Positions 16,953 to 25,206 of a stretch of DNA of 64,000 nt are shown in pieces. Origin of the DNA: DATKWD01 sp035529695 (GTDB taxonomy: Bacteria > Actinomycetota > Acidimicrobiia > Acidimicrobiales > Salinilacustritrichaceae); NCBI GenBank assembly GCA_035529695.1, contig DATKWD010000015.1, positions 1-64,000 of the forward strand. The letters run 5' to 3'. The notes below the pieces were generated by a model, which was given only the letters and a program-made list of their open reading frames with translations, was not told the origin of the DNA and ran no database searches. Each line of letters starts with the position of its first letter. Position 1 is the first letter of the stretch. The translations under genes and the position numbers were made by a program.

Positions 16953-17957
16953 ATGGCCGAACTGACCACCGTCGCCGACGACGAGGCCGTGATCCACCAC
17001 GGACCCGAGGTGCGGGTGCGCCAGGGGCTCGACGCCGGAACTGCCTATGAGATGGACGGGTTCGCGTTCACGACGCTGCCCGACCTCGGCGAGCGGCTGG
17101 CCACCTTCGCGACGGTCAACGACGTCCACTTCGGCGAGGTGGCCTGCGGGGTCGTCGACGGGCTCGACAGCCCAGACGTGTTCCGCAGCGAGCCGGGCGA
17201 CGACCCCTATCCCGAGGTCATGAACCGGGCAGCGATCGTGGACATGCTCGCCCTCGACCCCGACGCGGTGATCGTCAAGGGCGACCTCACGTGTGACGGC
17301 ACCCCCGAGGAGTACGAGGCGTTCCGCGCGGCCTACGTGCCCGCGTTCGGCGACAAGCTCACCCACGTCCGAGGCAACCACGACGGGTACCACGGCCAGG
17401 ACTTCGCAGCCGAGCCGACCCAGTTGATCGAGTTGCCCGGCATCACTCTGGCCGTGCTCGACACCACCCATCCGTTCCACACCCCTGGCCGCCTCACGGC
17501 CGATCAGCTCGAATGGCTCGACGACACCGCCTCCGACGCCCCCGGAGCGGTGCTCGTGCTCGGGCATCACCACGCGTGGGACCCGGGATCGAACACCCGT
17601 CCCGACGACTACTTCGGCATCAATCCCGACGACAGCGAAAGGTTCGTCGAGGTCGTCGCCCGGCACCGCAACATCGGTGGCTACTTCGCGGGCCACACCC
17701 ACCGGAACCGGGTCCGGCACTTCGCGGCCACCGGCGACGTGCCGTACGTCGAGGTCGCCTGCGTGAAGGACTTCCCCGGCAGTTGGGCCGAGTACCGCGT
17801 CCACGAGGGCGGAGTGCTCCAGGTGCACCGGCGGATCTCAGGCGACGACGCGCTCGCCTGGACCGAGAAGACGCGGGGGATGTTCGGCGGGGCCTACCCC
17901 GACTACTCCTTCGGCGATCTCGACGACAGGTGCTTCGCCATCACCACCAGATCGTGA
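16953..17957 (+). CDS. Metallophosphoesterase (calcineurin-like)
   Basis: A 334-residue calcineurin-like phosphoesterase with all five metal motifs in order: NDVHFG, KGDLTCDG, RGNHDGYHG, LGHHHAW and GHTHRN. It most resembles the cyclic-nucleotide phosphodiesterase or Icc-like group. No signal peptide is seen. The following CoA-transferase gene begins within its stop codon (GTGA at 17954-17957), so both are translated from one message. That coupling hints at a shared acyl-CoA task, though none can be named. Confidence 0.85.
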   Translation: MAELTTVADDEAVIHHGPEVRVRQGLDAGTAYEMDGFAFTTLPDLGERLATFATVNDVHFGEVACGVVDGLDSPDVFRSEPGDDPYPEVMNRAAIVDMLALDPDAVIVKGDLTCDGTPEEYEAFRAAYVPAFGDKLTHVRGNHDGYHGQDFAAEPTQLIELPGITLAVLDTTHPFHTPGRLTADQLEWLDDTASDAPGAVLVLGHHHAWDPGSNTRPDDYFGINPDDSERFVEVVARHRNIGGYFAGHTHRNRVRHFAATGDVPYVEVACVKDFPGSWAEYRVHEGGVLQVHRRISGDDALAWTEKTRGMFGGAYPDYSFGDLDDRCFAITTRS

Positions 17958-19147
17958 ACGCCGACTCGCACACGCCGCTCGAGGGGCTCAGGGTCATCGA
18001 TGCCTCGACCGTGCTCGCCGGGCCGGCCTGTGCGCGCTACCTCGGCGACTTCGGTGCCGACGTCATCAAGGTCGAGCGACCCGGCACCGGTGACGGCACC
18101 CGGGCGATGTTCCGCCGCGACCCCGCCGACGATGTCACCTTCTTCTGGAAGCTGCTCGGCCGGAACAAGCGGACCATCACGCTCGACCTGAAGCACGCCG
18201 CCGACCTCGATGTCTTCAGAGGGCTGTGCGCCGAGGCCGACGTCCTCGTCGAGAACTTCCGGCCGGGGACGCTCGAACGGCTCGATCTGGCTCCCGCAGA
18301 CCTGCTTCGAGCGAATCCCGGACTCGTGATCACCCGTGTCACCGGCTTCGGACAGGACGGCCCGTACGCGGGTCGCGCCGGGTTCGCCACCCTCGCGGAG
18401 GCGATGTCGGGATTCGCCGCCCTCAACGGCGAGCCCGACGGCGGACCCCTGCTGCCCCCGATCGCCCTCACCGACGAGATCACGGGCCTCGCGGCCGCGT
18501 TCGCCACCATGACCGCGCTCCACTCGGGGATCGGCCAGGTGGTCGATGTCAACCTGCTCGAGACGTTGCTCCAGATGATGGGCCCGCTCGTCTCGGCCCA
18601 CGCGGCCGACGGATACCTCCAGCCCAGGCTGGGCTCGGGCATCCCGTACACCGTGCCGCGAGGCACCTGGCAGTGCCGCGACGGATCCTGGGTGGCCGTC
18701 AGCACGTCGGCCGAGTCGGTGGCCGCCCGGGTCATCGACCTCATCGGGCTCGGTGACGACCCCGAGCTGACCACCTTCGCCGGAAGAGTGGCTCACCGCT
18801 CGCGCATCGATGCCCGAATGACGGAGTGGGTGGGGACACGAACCCTCGACGAGGTGCTTGCCGCGTTCGATGCTGCAGAGGCCGCCGCCGCCCCCGTCTA
18901 CGACATGGCGGACATCGCGGCTGACCCGCACCTGAGGGAACGCGGTGCGCTGGTCGAGGTCGACGGCACCGTGATGCAGGGACTGATCGCCCGACTGTCC
19001 GCCACACCCGGATCCGTCCGACACGTCGGACGCGCCATGGATGCCGACGGCGATGACATCCGGGCCCACGGCTGGGACGCGCGAGGTGACCCCCCATCCG
19101 AGTCGGATCTGGGGGGCGGCCGATCGGGCGAAGGGCCTATCGGCTGA
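17954..19147 (+). CDS. CaiB/BaiF family CoA transferase (class III)
   Basis: A 397-residue class III CoA transferase, which moves CoA between carboxylic acids. The N-terminal block is typical (LEGLRVIDASTVLAGPACAR, YLGDFGADVIKVERP). The family's catalytic region is present as FATLAEAMSGFAALNGEP and IALTDEITGL, and NLLETLLQMMG follows. The start is the GTG overlapping the previous stop. A longer frame extends upstream but lies over the phosphoesterase. The 3' end overlaps the convergent zinc-finger gene by 11 bases. Substrate unknown. Confidence 0.88.
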   Translation: MNADSHTPLEGLRVIDASTVLAGPACARYLGDFGADVIKVERPGTGDGTRAMFRRDPADDVTFFWKLLGRNKRTITLDLKHAADLDVFRGLCAEADVLVENFRPGTLERLDLAPADLLRANPGLVITRVTGFGQDGPYAGRAGFATLAEAMSGFAALNGEPDGGPLLPPIALTDEITGLAAAFATMTALHSGIGQVVDVNLLETLLQMMGPLVSAHAADGYLQPRLGSGIPYTVPRGTWQCRDGSWVAVSTSAESVAARVIDLIGLGDDPELTTFAGRVAHRSRIDARMTEWVGTRTLDEVLAAFDAAEAAAAPVYDMADIAADPHLRERGALVEVDGTVMQGLIARLSATPGSVRHVGRAMDADGDDIRAHGWDARGDPPSESDLGGGRSGEGPIG

Positions 19148-19376
19148 AGATCGTGCGCCGCCGCCTGGTGGCCCGACGTACGCCCGCACGTTCGAGCGCG
19201 CAGCTCGTGCAGGTCACCCCGTACGCCGGAAGGTCCACCAGGCATGCCTCACAAAACGCATCACCACAGGACGAACAAGTGCCGGACGTGGGTTCCATCA
19301 CGTGCCGACGGCAGCTCGGCTGCACCGAATCGAGGTGCTCGATGTCGAGACCTTCTCCGGGAGCGAACTGCAACAT
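19137..19376 (-). CDS. Small B-box-type zinc finger protein
   Basis: A 79-residue protein with a zinc-binding pattern C-x2-H...C-x2-C...C-x2-C: SCRRH, then CSSCGDAFCEACLV and CTSCA. This B-box-like module is common at the N-terminus of actinobacterial membrane proteins; here it is alone and followed by a very basic tail (RRATRRRR). The function is unknown, with protein or nucleic-acid contact likely. The ATG at 19376 is a choice; the frame is open further upstream. The 89 bases to the next gene show nothing else. Confidence 0.6.
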   Translation of the reverse strand: MLQFAPGEGLDIEHLDSVQPSCRRHVMEPTSGTCSSCGDAFCEACLVDLPAYGVTCTSCALERAGVRRATRRRRTIFSR

Positions 19377-19465
19377 GAAGAGATGATGCCCGACCACCCG
19401 GTGTGGGGGAATGAGCCGTTTCACCCCTTGCGTTGGGTCATTCGAACTACTGCCCTGACCCGGCG

Positions 19466-20122
19466 CTAGACCTCCGCGACCTCGATGCGATCCTGCGACC
19501 ACTCCTTGGCCCGCACGAGTGCGTCCATGGCGGTCTCGGCCAACTCGTCCGACGTGAGACCGTGAGACGGGTAGCTGGCCAGACCAGCCCAGAGGCGCCG
19601 GCCGCGCTCGTCGGTTCCGATTGCTCGCCGGACCCGCTCGACGGTCCAGACCGCACCGTCCTCAGGCGTGTCCTCGAGCAACAGCCCGAGGCGACCGCCA
19701 CGTACGGTGAAAGCCATGTCGGCTTCGCGGAGCGTGGCCAGCACGGCATCACGCACGCCCGCGAGGTCGGTGAGCCCGATCGTCTCTCCGGCCTCGTCGA
19801 CGTCGACGACCTCGACGAACCCCACCGACAGCGGCCGGAGCACACGGCGTGCCGTCGCCACGCGGGCATGGAGGCTCGCATCGAAGTACGCCTCGATGAA
19901 CAGACCGGTGGCCCCGTCGACCAGCAGCGGCGTGTCGGGGCGCTCGGCGATGGCTGGCCCAGTGCGCAGCTGGCGCGACAGGTCGAGCGCAAGACCAGCT
20001 GCGACCGCGCCGGCGGCACCCGCCACGATCGCGAGTGCCGAGAGGTCGGCGAGTGCGGCAACGAGTCCGGCGACGACGGCGACGGCGCCGGCACCGGCGG
20101 CGATGACGGCTCGGGAGTCCAC
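19466..20122 (-). CDS. Membrane protein with degenerate GGDEF domain
   Basis: A 218-residue protein with two short hydrophobic helices (residues ~5-45) and a GGDEF-like domain. The entry motif DGATGLFIEAYFDASL (69-84) and ARRVLRPLSV are conserved, but the catalytic GGDEF is GGRLG (142-146). It should therefore not make cyclic di-GMP and may bind nucleotide or partners instead. Its GTG start lies 3 bases after the stop of the mutase gene, so it is translated from the same message. That partnership of a signalling-type domain with a B12 mutase is unusual. It lies 6 kb from the BldD gene, a c-di-GMP receptor family. Confidence 0.75.
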   Translation of the reverse strand: MDSRAVIAAGAGAVAVVAGLVAALADLSALAIVAGAAGAVAAGLALDLSRQLRTGPAIAERPDTPLLVDGATGLFIEAYFDASLHARVATARRVLRPLSVGFVEVVDVDEAGETIGLTDLAGVRDAVLATLREADMAFTVRGGRLGLLLEDTPEDGAVWTVERVRRAIGTDERGRRLWAGLASYPSHGLTSDELAETAMDALVRAKEWSQDRIEVAEV

Positions 20123-20125
20123 CGG

Positions 20126-22078
20126 CTACTCGGCCCGACCGGACTCGACGAGATCGAGGATCTCGCCCATGATGCGGACCAACTCGTAGTCCTTGGGCGT
20201 GTAGACGGCCGCGACTCCGGCGGCGAGCAACACGGCACGGTCGTCTTCGGGCACGATGCCGCCGACGACCACCGGGGCGTCGACCGCGCGGGCTCGGAGC
20301 TGCTCGACGACGGCCGGCACGAGCTGGAGATGACTGCCAGACAGGATCGACAGGCCGACGACCTCGACGTCTTCATCGGCTGCCACCGACGCGATCTGCT
20401 CGGGCGTCAGCCGGATTCCCTGGTAGATGACCTCGAAGCCGGCGTCGCGTGCGGCCACCGCGATCTGCTCGGCGCCGTTGCTGTGCCCGTCGAGACCGGG
20501 CTTCGCGACCAGGAGACGGGGTGGACCGCCAGCGAGCGACCGGACCCGAGCCGCCACGTCGCGGAGGCCGCCCTGACCTCCTCGGAGACCGACGGCAGCT
20601 GCAACGCCGGTCGGAGCGCGGTACTCACCGAACACCTCACGGAGCACCCCGGACCACTCGCCGGTCGTTCCGCCGGCATGGGCCAGGTCGATGGTCGCCG
20701 CCATGATGTTCTCGTCGCTCTCGGCGACCCGCCGAAGCTCGTCGAGCGAGCGCTTGACGGCATCGTTGTCACGCTCGGATCGCCAGGCGGCAACGTCGGC
20801 GATGGCCTCGTCCTGCACGGCCGGGTCGACCTTCAGGATGCTCTCCTCGCCACCGAGCGGCGATTCGGCGGTCTCGGTGAAGTCGTTGACCCCGACGACG
20901 GTGAGCTCACCCGACTCGAGGCGTCGCAGACGCTCGGCGTGACTCCGAACCAACCTGCCCTTGAGCTCGTCGATCGCCTCGAAGGCACCGCCCAGTTCGA
21001 GAACCTCGTCCATCTCGGCCGTCGCCGCGTCGACCAGTGCGGTGGTCTTGGCCTCCATGACGTGCGATCCGTCGAACAGGTCGTCGTACTCGAGCAAGTC
21101 GGTCTCGTACGCCAACACCTGTTGGATCCGGAGCGACCACTGCTGGTCCCACGGACGGGGAAGACCGAGCGCCTCGTTCCATGCCGGCAGCTGGATCGAG
21201 CGGGCTCGTGCCTTCTTCGACAAGGTCACGCCGAGTGCCTCGAGCACGATGCGCTGCACGTTGTTCTCGGGTTGGCTCTCGGTGAGGCCGAGGCTGTTGA
21301 CCTGCACGCCGTAGCGGAACCTGAGCGCCTTGGCATCGGTCACCCCGTAACGCTCCCGGCCGATCCGTTCCCACATCTCGGTGAAGGCCCGCATCTTGGC
21401 GGTCTCCTCGACGAAACGGATGCCGGCATTGACGAAGAAGCTGATCGACCCGAACACAGCGGGAAAGCGGTCGGCCGACACCTTGCCCGATGCCTCCACC
21501 GCATCCAGGATCCCGATGGCGTTGGCGAGGGAGTAGGCGATCTCCTGCACCGGGGTCGCGCCGGCTTCCTGGAGGTGGTAGGAGCACACGTTTATCGGGT
21601 TCCACTTCGGGACCCATTCGGCGCAGAAGGCGATCATGTCGACGATCAGCCTGCGGCTCGGGATCGGCGGGAAGATGTAGGTCCCGCGTGACAGGTACTC
21701 CTTGACGATGTCGTTCTGCGTGGTGCCCCGCAGTGAGGCGACTTCGACTCCCTGCTTCTCGGCGTTCGCGACGTAGAGCCCGAGCATCCACGCCGCCGGG
21801 GCGTTGATCGTCATCGAGGTGTTCATCTCGCCGACGGGGATGCCCTCGAGCAGCTGTTGCATGTGGCCGAGATGGGTGACCGGCACTCCGACCTTGCCGA
21901 CCTCGCCCGCCGCGAGCACGTCGTCGGGGTCGTATCCCGTCTGCGTCGGGAGATCGAACGCGATCGAGAGCCCGGTCTGCCCCTTGCTGAGGTTGGTGCG
22001 GTAGAGCTCGTTGCTGGCCTTGGCCGTCGAGTGCCCCGAGTACGTCCGCATCATCCACGGTCGATCACGTTCAGCCAT
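20126..22078 (-). CDS. ecm: Ethylmalonyl-CoA mutase (B12-dependent, MeaA-like)
   Basis: A 650-residue adenosylcobalamin mutase that converts ethylmalonyl-CoA to methylsuccinyl-CoA in the ethylmalonyl-CoA pathway of acetate assimilation. It is told apart from methylmalonyl-CoA mutase by blocks I recognise from Ecm/MeaA: RTYSGHSTAKASNELY, IAFDLPTQTGYDPDD, EMNTSMTINAPAAWML and WNPINVCSYHLQEAGATP. The C-terminal B12 domain is fused and complete: DGHSNGAEQ (Asp530, His532), then the LSGSH loop and GGIVPEDD. Crotonyl-CoA carboxylase/reductase and the methylsuccinyl-CoA dehydrogenase are not in the window. The ATG at 22078 fits the family N-terminus. Confidence 0.9.
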   Translation of the reverse strand: MAERDRPWMMRTYSGHSTAKASNELYRTNLSKGQTGLSIAFDLPTQTGYDPDDVLAAGEVGKVGVPVTHLGHMQQLLEGIPVGEMNTSMTINAPAAWMLGLYVANAEKQGVEVASLRGTTQNDIVKEYLSRGTYIFPPIPSRRLIVDMIAFCAEWVPKWNPINVCSYHLQEAGATPVQEIAYSLANAIGILDAVEASGKVSADRFPAVFGSISFFVNAGIRFVEETAKMRAFTEMWERIGRERYGVTDAKALRFRYGVQVNSLGLTESQPENNVQRIVLEALGVTLSKKARARSIQLPAWNEALGLPRPWDQQWSLRIQQVLAYETDLLEYDDLFDGSHVMEAKTTALVDAATAEMDEVLELGGAFEAIDELKGRLVRSHAERLRRLESGELTVVGVNDFTETAESPLGGEESILKVDPAVQDEAIADVAAWRSERDNDAVKRSLDELRRVAESDENIMAATIDLAHAGGTTGEWSGVLREVFGEYRAPTGVAAAVGLRGGQGGLRDVAARVRSLAGGPPRLLVAKPGLDGHSNGAEQIAVAARDAGFEVIYQGIRLTPEQIASVAADEDVEVVGLSILSGSHLQLVPAVVEQLRARAVDAPVVVGGIVPEDDRAVLLAAGVAAVYTPKDYELVRIMGEILDLVESGRAE

Positions 22079-22144
22079 GGCGCCATTGTCCCTTCCCGGC
22101 CGCCTCGATGCCATCTGTGCACCCTTGGTGCCCATCACCGCCGC

Positions 22145-22831
22145 TCAGGCGAACGCCGGCGGCGGCGGGAGGCCGAGCCGGTCGGCGAGCAGGTCGAGAT
22201 AGTCGTTGCGGGGCATCTCGGTGGCACCGAGACTCCGGAGATGGTCGGTGCACCACTGCACGTCGAGGAGTCGATCCTCGCCATCGGCCCCGAGCAGGTC
22301 GACGAGCGCGACGAGAGCGACCTTCGAGGCGTCGGTCCGACGGTGGAACATCGACTCACCGGCGAAGAGGCCTCCGATGCTCACGCCGTAGAGGCCGCCG
22401 ACCAGCTCACCGTCGAGGAACGTCTCGACCGTGTGGACCCACCCCAGGGCGAAGAGCCGCCGGTAGGCGGCCTTGATCTCGTCACGGATCCACCCGTGCT
22501 CGCGCGCCGGGTCGGCGCATCCGGTGAGGACGCTGTCGAAGTCGGTGTCGACGCGGATCTCGAATCGACGCATCGCGCGTCGGAGCGAGCGGCTCACCTC
22601 GAGGTCTGCCAGACGGAGCACTCCCCGCGGATCTGGAGACCACCAGCCGAGACGGCGACCTTGATCCAGGTGCATCGGGAACAAGCCCTGCCGGTACGCA
22701 GCCAGAACGGTGCCTGGTTCGAGATCGGCGCCAACGGCCACCACGTCCTGATCCGTTGCGAAACGCGGGTCGGGAAGCATCCACGTCGTGGCGGGTGGCT
22801 CGATGCGGCCGTCGCTATGCCGTCGGTTCAC
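22145..22831 (-). CDS. aat: Leucyl/phenylalanyl-tRNA--protein transferase
   Basis: Adds Leu or Phe to proteins with N-terminal Lys or Arg, marking them for ClpS/ClpAP-type degradation. At 228 residues it has the family's normal size. The landmarks are WMLPDPRFA, GADLEPGTVLAAYRQGLFPM, WWSPDPRGVL, HGWIRDEIKAAYRRL, GGLYGVSIGGLFAGESMFHR and the terminal DVQWCTDHLRSLG. It uses a GTG start. It ends 66 bases before the mutase start, on the same strand, but no shared function is evident. Confidence 0.93.
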   Translation of the reverse strand: MNRRHSDGRIEPPATTWMLPDPRFATDQDVVAVGADLEPGTVLAAYRQGLFPMHLDQGRRLGWWSPDPRGVLRLADLEVSRSLRRAMRRFEIRVDTDFDSVLTGCADPAREHGWIRDEIKAAYRRLFALGWVHTVETFLDGELVGGLYGVSIGGLFAGESMFHRRTDASKVALVALVDLLGADGEDRLLDVQWCTDHLRSLGATEMPRNDYLDLLADRLGLPPPPAFA

Positions 22832-22860
22832 TCATGCCCACCCGGCGCCGTCGCGGGCCA

Positions 22861-22929
22861 GCCCGTCGCACGTCAGCACGTCGGCCCGTCGGCCCGTCGG
22901 CCCGTCGCACGTCAGCCCGTCCCACGTCA
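22861..22929. repeat. Degenerate GCCCGTCG tandem repeat
   Basis: An 8-base unit GCCCGTCG and a 15-base variant GCCCGTCGCACGTCA alternate for about 70 bases between aat and the dehydrogenase gene. The last unit includes the dehydrogenase stop codon (22927-22929). Confidence 0.75.
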
Positions 22930-23775
22930 GTACGTGTAGAAGCCCGCTCCAGACTTCCGCCCGAGGTGACCCGCGGTGACCATGCGGCGCAGCAGCGGAA
23001 CCGCCGCGTAGTTGGGATCACGGAACTCATCGTAGAGGGCGTCGAGAATCGCGAGGCTGGTGTCGAGGCCGACGAGGTCGACCAGGGCGAGGGGACCCAT
23101 CGGGAAGTTGCAGCCACCCTGCATGGCGGTGTCGATGTCTTCGCGGCTCGCCGTGCCGTTCTCGAGCATGCGGACGGCGTTGTTGAGGTACGGGAAAAGC
23201 AGCGCGTTCACGATGAACCCGGCCCGGTCCTTGACCCGAACCGGATCCTTGCCGCATGCCGAGGCGAACTCGGTGACCTCGGCGATGGTCTCCTCGGAGC
23301 TGACGAGGGTCTCGATGACCTCGACCAGCTTCATCATCGGCGCCGGATTGAAGAAGTGCACCCCGCACACCCGCTCGGGGCGCCCGGTCTGGGTGGCCAT
23401 CTCGATCACCGGCAGCGTCGAGGTGTTGGTGGCGAGGATGCCGCTCTCCTTCACGACCAGGTCGAGCTCCTTGAACATCTCCTGCTTCACGGCCAGATCT
23501 TCGACAACCGACTCGATGACCAGATCGCAGTCGGCGAGGGCGTGCAGATCGGCGGTCCCGGTGACCCGGGCCAGCGTGGCATCAGCTGCGGCCTGCTCGA
23601 GGCGACCCTTCTCGACCTGGCGAGTGAGCGACTTCTCCAGTGAGGCCAACGTGGCGTCGGCCGTGTCCTGCTTGCGAGAGCGGAGCACGACGTCGAACCC
23701 GCTCTTGGCGGCGACCTCGCACATTCCCGAACCCATGATTCCCGAACCGATGATGCCAACTCGCTTGATCGTCAT
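22927..23775 (-). CDS. 3-hydroxybutyryl-CoA dehydrogenase (FadB2-like)
   Basis: A 282-residue NAD(P)-dependent 3-hydroxyacyl-CoA dehydrogenase, of normal length. The Rossmann motif GIIGSGIMGSG begins at residue 7. Catalytic and CoA-binding parts follow: VIESVVEDLAVKQ, TNTSTLPV, GVHFFNPAPMMKLVEV, DRAGFIVNALLFPY and MGPLALVDLVGLD. It oxidises or forms (S)-3-hydroxybutyryl-CoA and may feed the ethylmalonyl-CoA route with the mutase at 20126. The ATG at 23775 stands 8 bases behind TAACCT, so a leaderless message is likely. Its last bases lie in a tandem repeat. Confidence 0.92.
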   Translation of the reverse strand: MTIKRVGIIGSGIMGSGMCEVAAKSGFDVVLRSRKQDTADATLASLEKSLTRQVEKGRLEQAAADATLARVTGTADLHALADCDLVIESVVEDLAVKQEMFKELDLVVKESGILATNTSTLPVIEMATQTGRPERVCGVHFFNPAPMMKLVEVIETLVSSEETIAEVTEFASACGKDPVRVKDRAGFIVNALLFPYLNNAVRMLENGTASREDIDTAMQGGCNFPMGPLALVDLVGLDTSLAILDALYDEFRDPNYAAVPLLRRMVTAGHLGRKSGAGFYTY

Positions 23776-23783
23776 GACCGGCG

Positions 23784-23789
23784 AGGTTA
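23784..23789 (-). promoter_or_regulatory. -10 box (TAACCT) of a leaderless promoter
   Basis: On the minus strand TAACCT precedes the ATG at 23775 by 8 bases. Confidence 0.5.
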
Positions 23790-23829
23790 CCGACCGGTCA
23801 CCACCACGGGCCAAGGCCGCGGGGCCCGA

Positions 23830-23835
23830 TACGGT
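23830..23835 (+). promoter_or_regulatory. -10 box (TACGGT) of a leaderless promoter
   Basis: TACGGT is followed after 8 bases by the ATG at 23844. It lies back to back with the -10 box of the dehydrogenase (41 bases between them). Confidence 0.55.
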
Positions 23836-23843
23836 CCTCGCCG

Positions 23844-24272
23844 ATGCGCTTCGATCTCAGTGGACGAGTCGCCCTCGTGACCGGAGCCGGTCGCGGCATC
23901 GGACTCGGCATCGCCCGCGCGCTCGGCGACCAGGGCGCAACGGTCCTGGTGAACGACCTCGATTCCGACCGAGCCGATGGCGCCGCCGACGCGCTGCGAA
24001 CGGCTGGCGTCACTGCGCAGGCGGTGCCCTTCGACGTGACCGACCACGACGCGGTGAACATCGGGATCACCGCCAACACCGTCGCACTCGGCCTCATGGA
24101 CAACGTGGCGGTCGATGAGGGCATGCTCGCGTCGATCGCCCGCGGCGTTCCGGTCGGGCGGCTCGGGTCAGCGGCCGACGTCGGTGCCTTGTGCATCGAC
24201 CTCGCCTCGAGCGAAGCGTCGTGGATGACCGGACACAGCATCGAGCTCGACGGAGGAGCTGGGACGACATGA
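23844..24272 (+). pseudogene. SDR with a large internal in-frame deletion
   Basis: The 142-residue product has a perfect SDR start (VTGAGRGIGLGIARALG) and a perfect SDR end (GITANTVALGLMDN ... GRLGSAADVGALCIDLASSEASWMTGHSIELDGG). The whole middle is missing, including the NNAG, Ser and YxxxK active-site parts. The join is at about residues 71-72 (near 24057), and some 105 residues are lost compared with a 250-residue SDR. The frame is kept, so a short protein may still be made and the ATGA coupling to the next gene is intact. It could be a decayed gene kept for coupling, or an assembly collapse. Confidence 0.75.
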
Positions 24273-25132
24273 GTGACGTGGTGATCGTGACCGGAGCGAG
24301 CCGCGGCATCGGCGCCGGCATCGCCGAACGGCTGGCGGCCGAGGGCATGGCCGTCGCGTGCGTGGCGCGAACCCTCGACGAAGGCTCGAGCCACCTCGCG
24401 GGTTCGTTGGCGTCGACCGTGGCCCGCATCGAGCTGGCCGGCGGCCGCGCTGCACCGTTCGTCGCCGACCTCGCCGACGAGGCATTCGACGCTCGGCAGA
24501 TCGTGGATGCCGTCGAGGCGCGGCTCGGATCCGTCACGCATCTCGTCAACAACGCGGCGGCGTGTTTCTACCTTCCGTTCGCCGACATCCCGACCAAGCG
24601 GATCGACCTCTCGTACCGGGTCAACGTGCGATCGCCGTGGCTTCTCGCCCAAGCCGTCCTGCCCGCGATGATCGAACGGAGGTCTGGGTCGATCCTCAAC
24701 ATCTCGAGTGCATCGTCGGAGCGCCCGACGGGTCCGCCGTTTCCGGATCGAGGCATCGGCGGAGCAGCGGTCTACGGAGGATCGAAGGCCTGGCTCGAAC
24801 GAGCCACGGTCGGCGCAGCGGTCGAGCTCATCGGCACCGGTGTGAGCGCGAACACGCTGTCGCCCGAGTATGCGGTCATCACCGAGGGGGCCGATGCCAT
24901 GATGAGTGACCTCGCCGAGCGCGACGACATCATCTGCGAACCGCTGGCGACCATGGCCGAGGCCGCGCTGGCACTGCTGACCGGTGATGCCGACGTGCTG
25001 ACCGGCCAGGTCGCCTACTCCTTGTCGCTGCTCCGGGCCCTCGGCCGGCCGGTCCTCGATCTCGACGGCGTGACGCTCGTCGACGGCTGGCAACCACCCG
25101 ACTTCCCCACCGCGTTGTTGCGGGAGCCCTGA
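24269..25132 (+). CDS. SDR family oxidoreductase
   Basis: A 287-residue short-chain dehydrogenase with TGASRGIGAGIAERL near residue 8, LVNNAAACF, the serine in ISSASSE and the active-site YGGSK. It starts inside the stop codon of the deleted SDR (ATGA), so it depends on that frame for translation. The C-terminal 40 residues are longer than usual and end in a Trp-containing tail. Substrate unknown. Confidence 0.87.
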   Translation: MSDVVIVTGASRGIGAGIAERLAAEGMAVACVARTLDEGSSHLAGSLASTVARIELAGGRAAPFVADLADEAFDARQIVDAVEARLGSVTHLVNNAAACFYLPFADIPTKRIDLSYRVNVRSPWLLAQAVLPAMIERRSGSILNISSASSERPTGPPFPDRGIGGAAVYGGSKAWLERATVGAAVELIGTGVSANTLSPEYAVITEGADAMMSDLAERDDIICEPLATMAEAALALLTGDADVLTGQVAYSLSLLRALGRPVLDLDGVTLVDGWQPPDFPTALLREP

Positions 25133-25206
25133 GCGAGCCCGAGCATCGGTCGGGCGGCCTCGGCCCGGCGACTCGATCCGGCGCGTAGCCTCGTCGCATC
25201 AGCGAC

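Noticed and set aside
19433..21691. A 752-codon open frame on the + strand opposite the mutase
   Set aside because: Its translation has no family resemblance and is rich in Asp, Arg, His and Gly. It is the antisense shadow of a high-GC gene.
20126..22078. Methylmalonyl-CoA mutase large subunit
   Set aside because: The sequence blocks match ethylmalonyl-CoA mutase/MeaA better, and no small subunit gene is adjacent.
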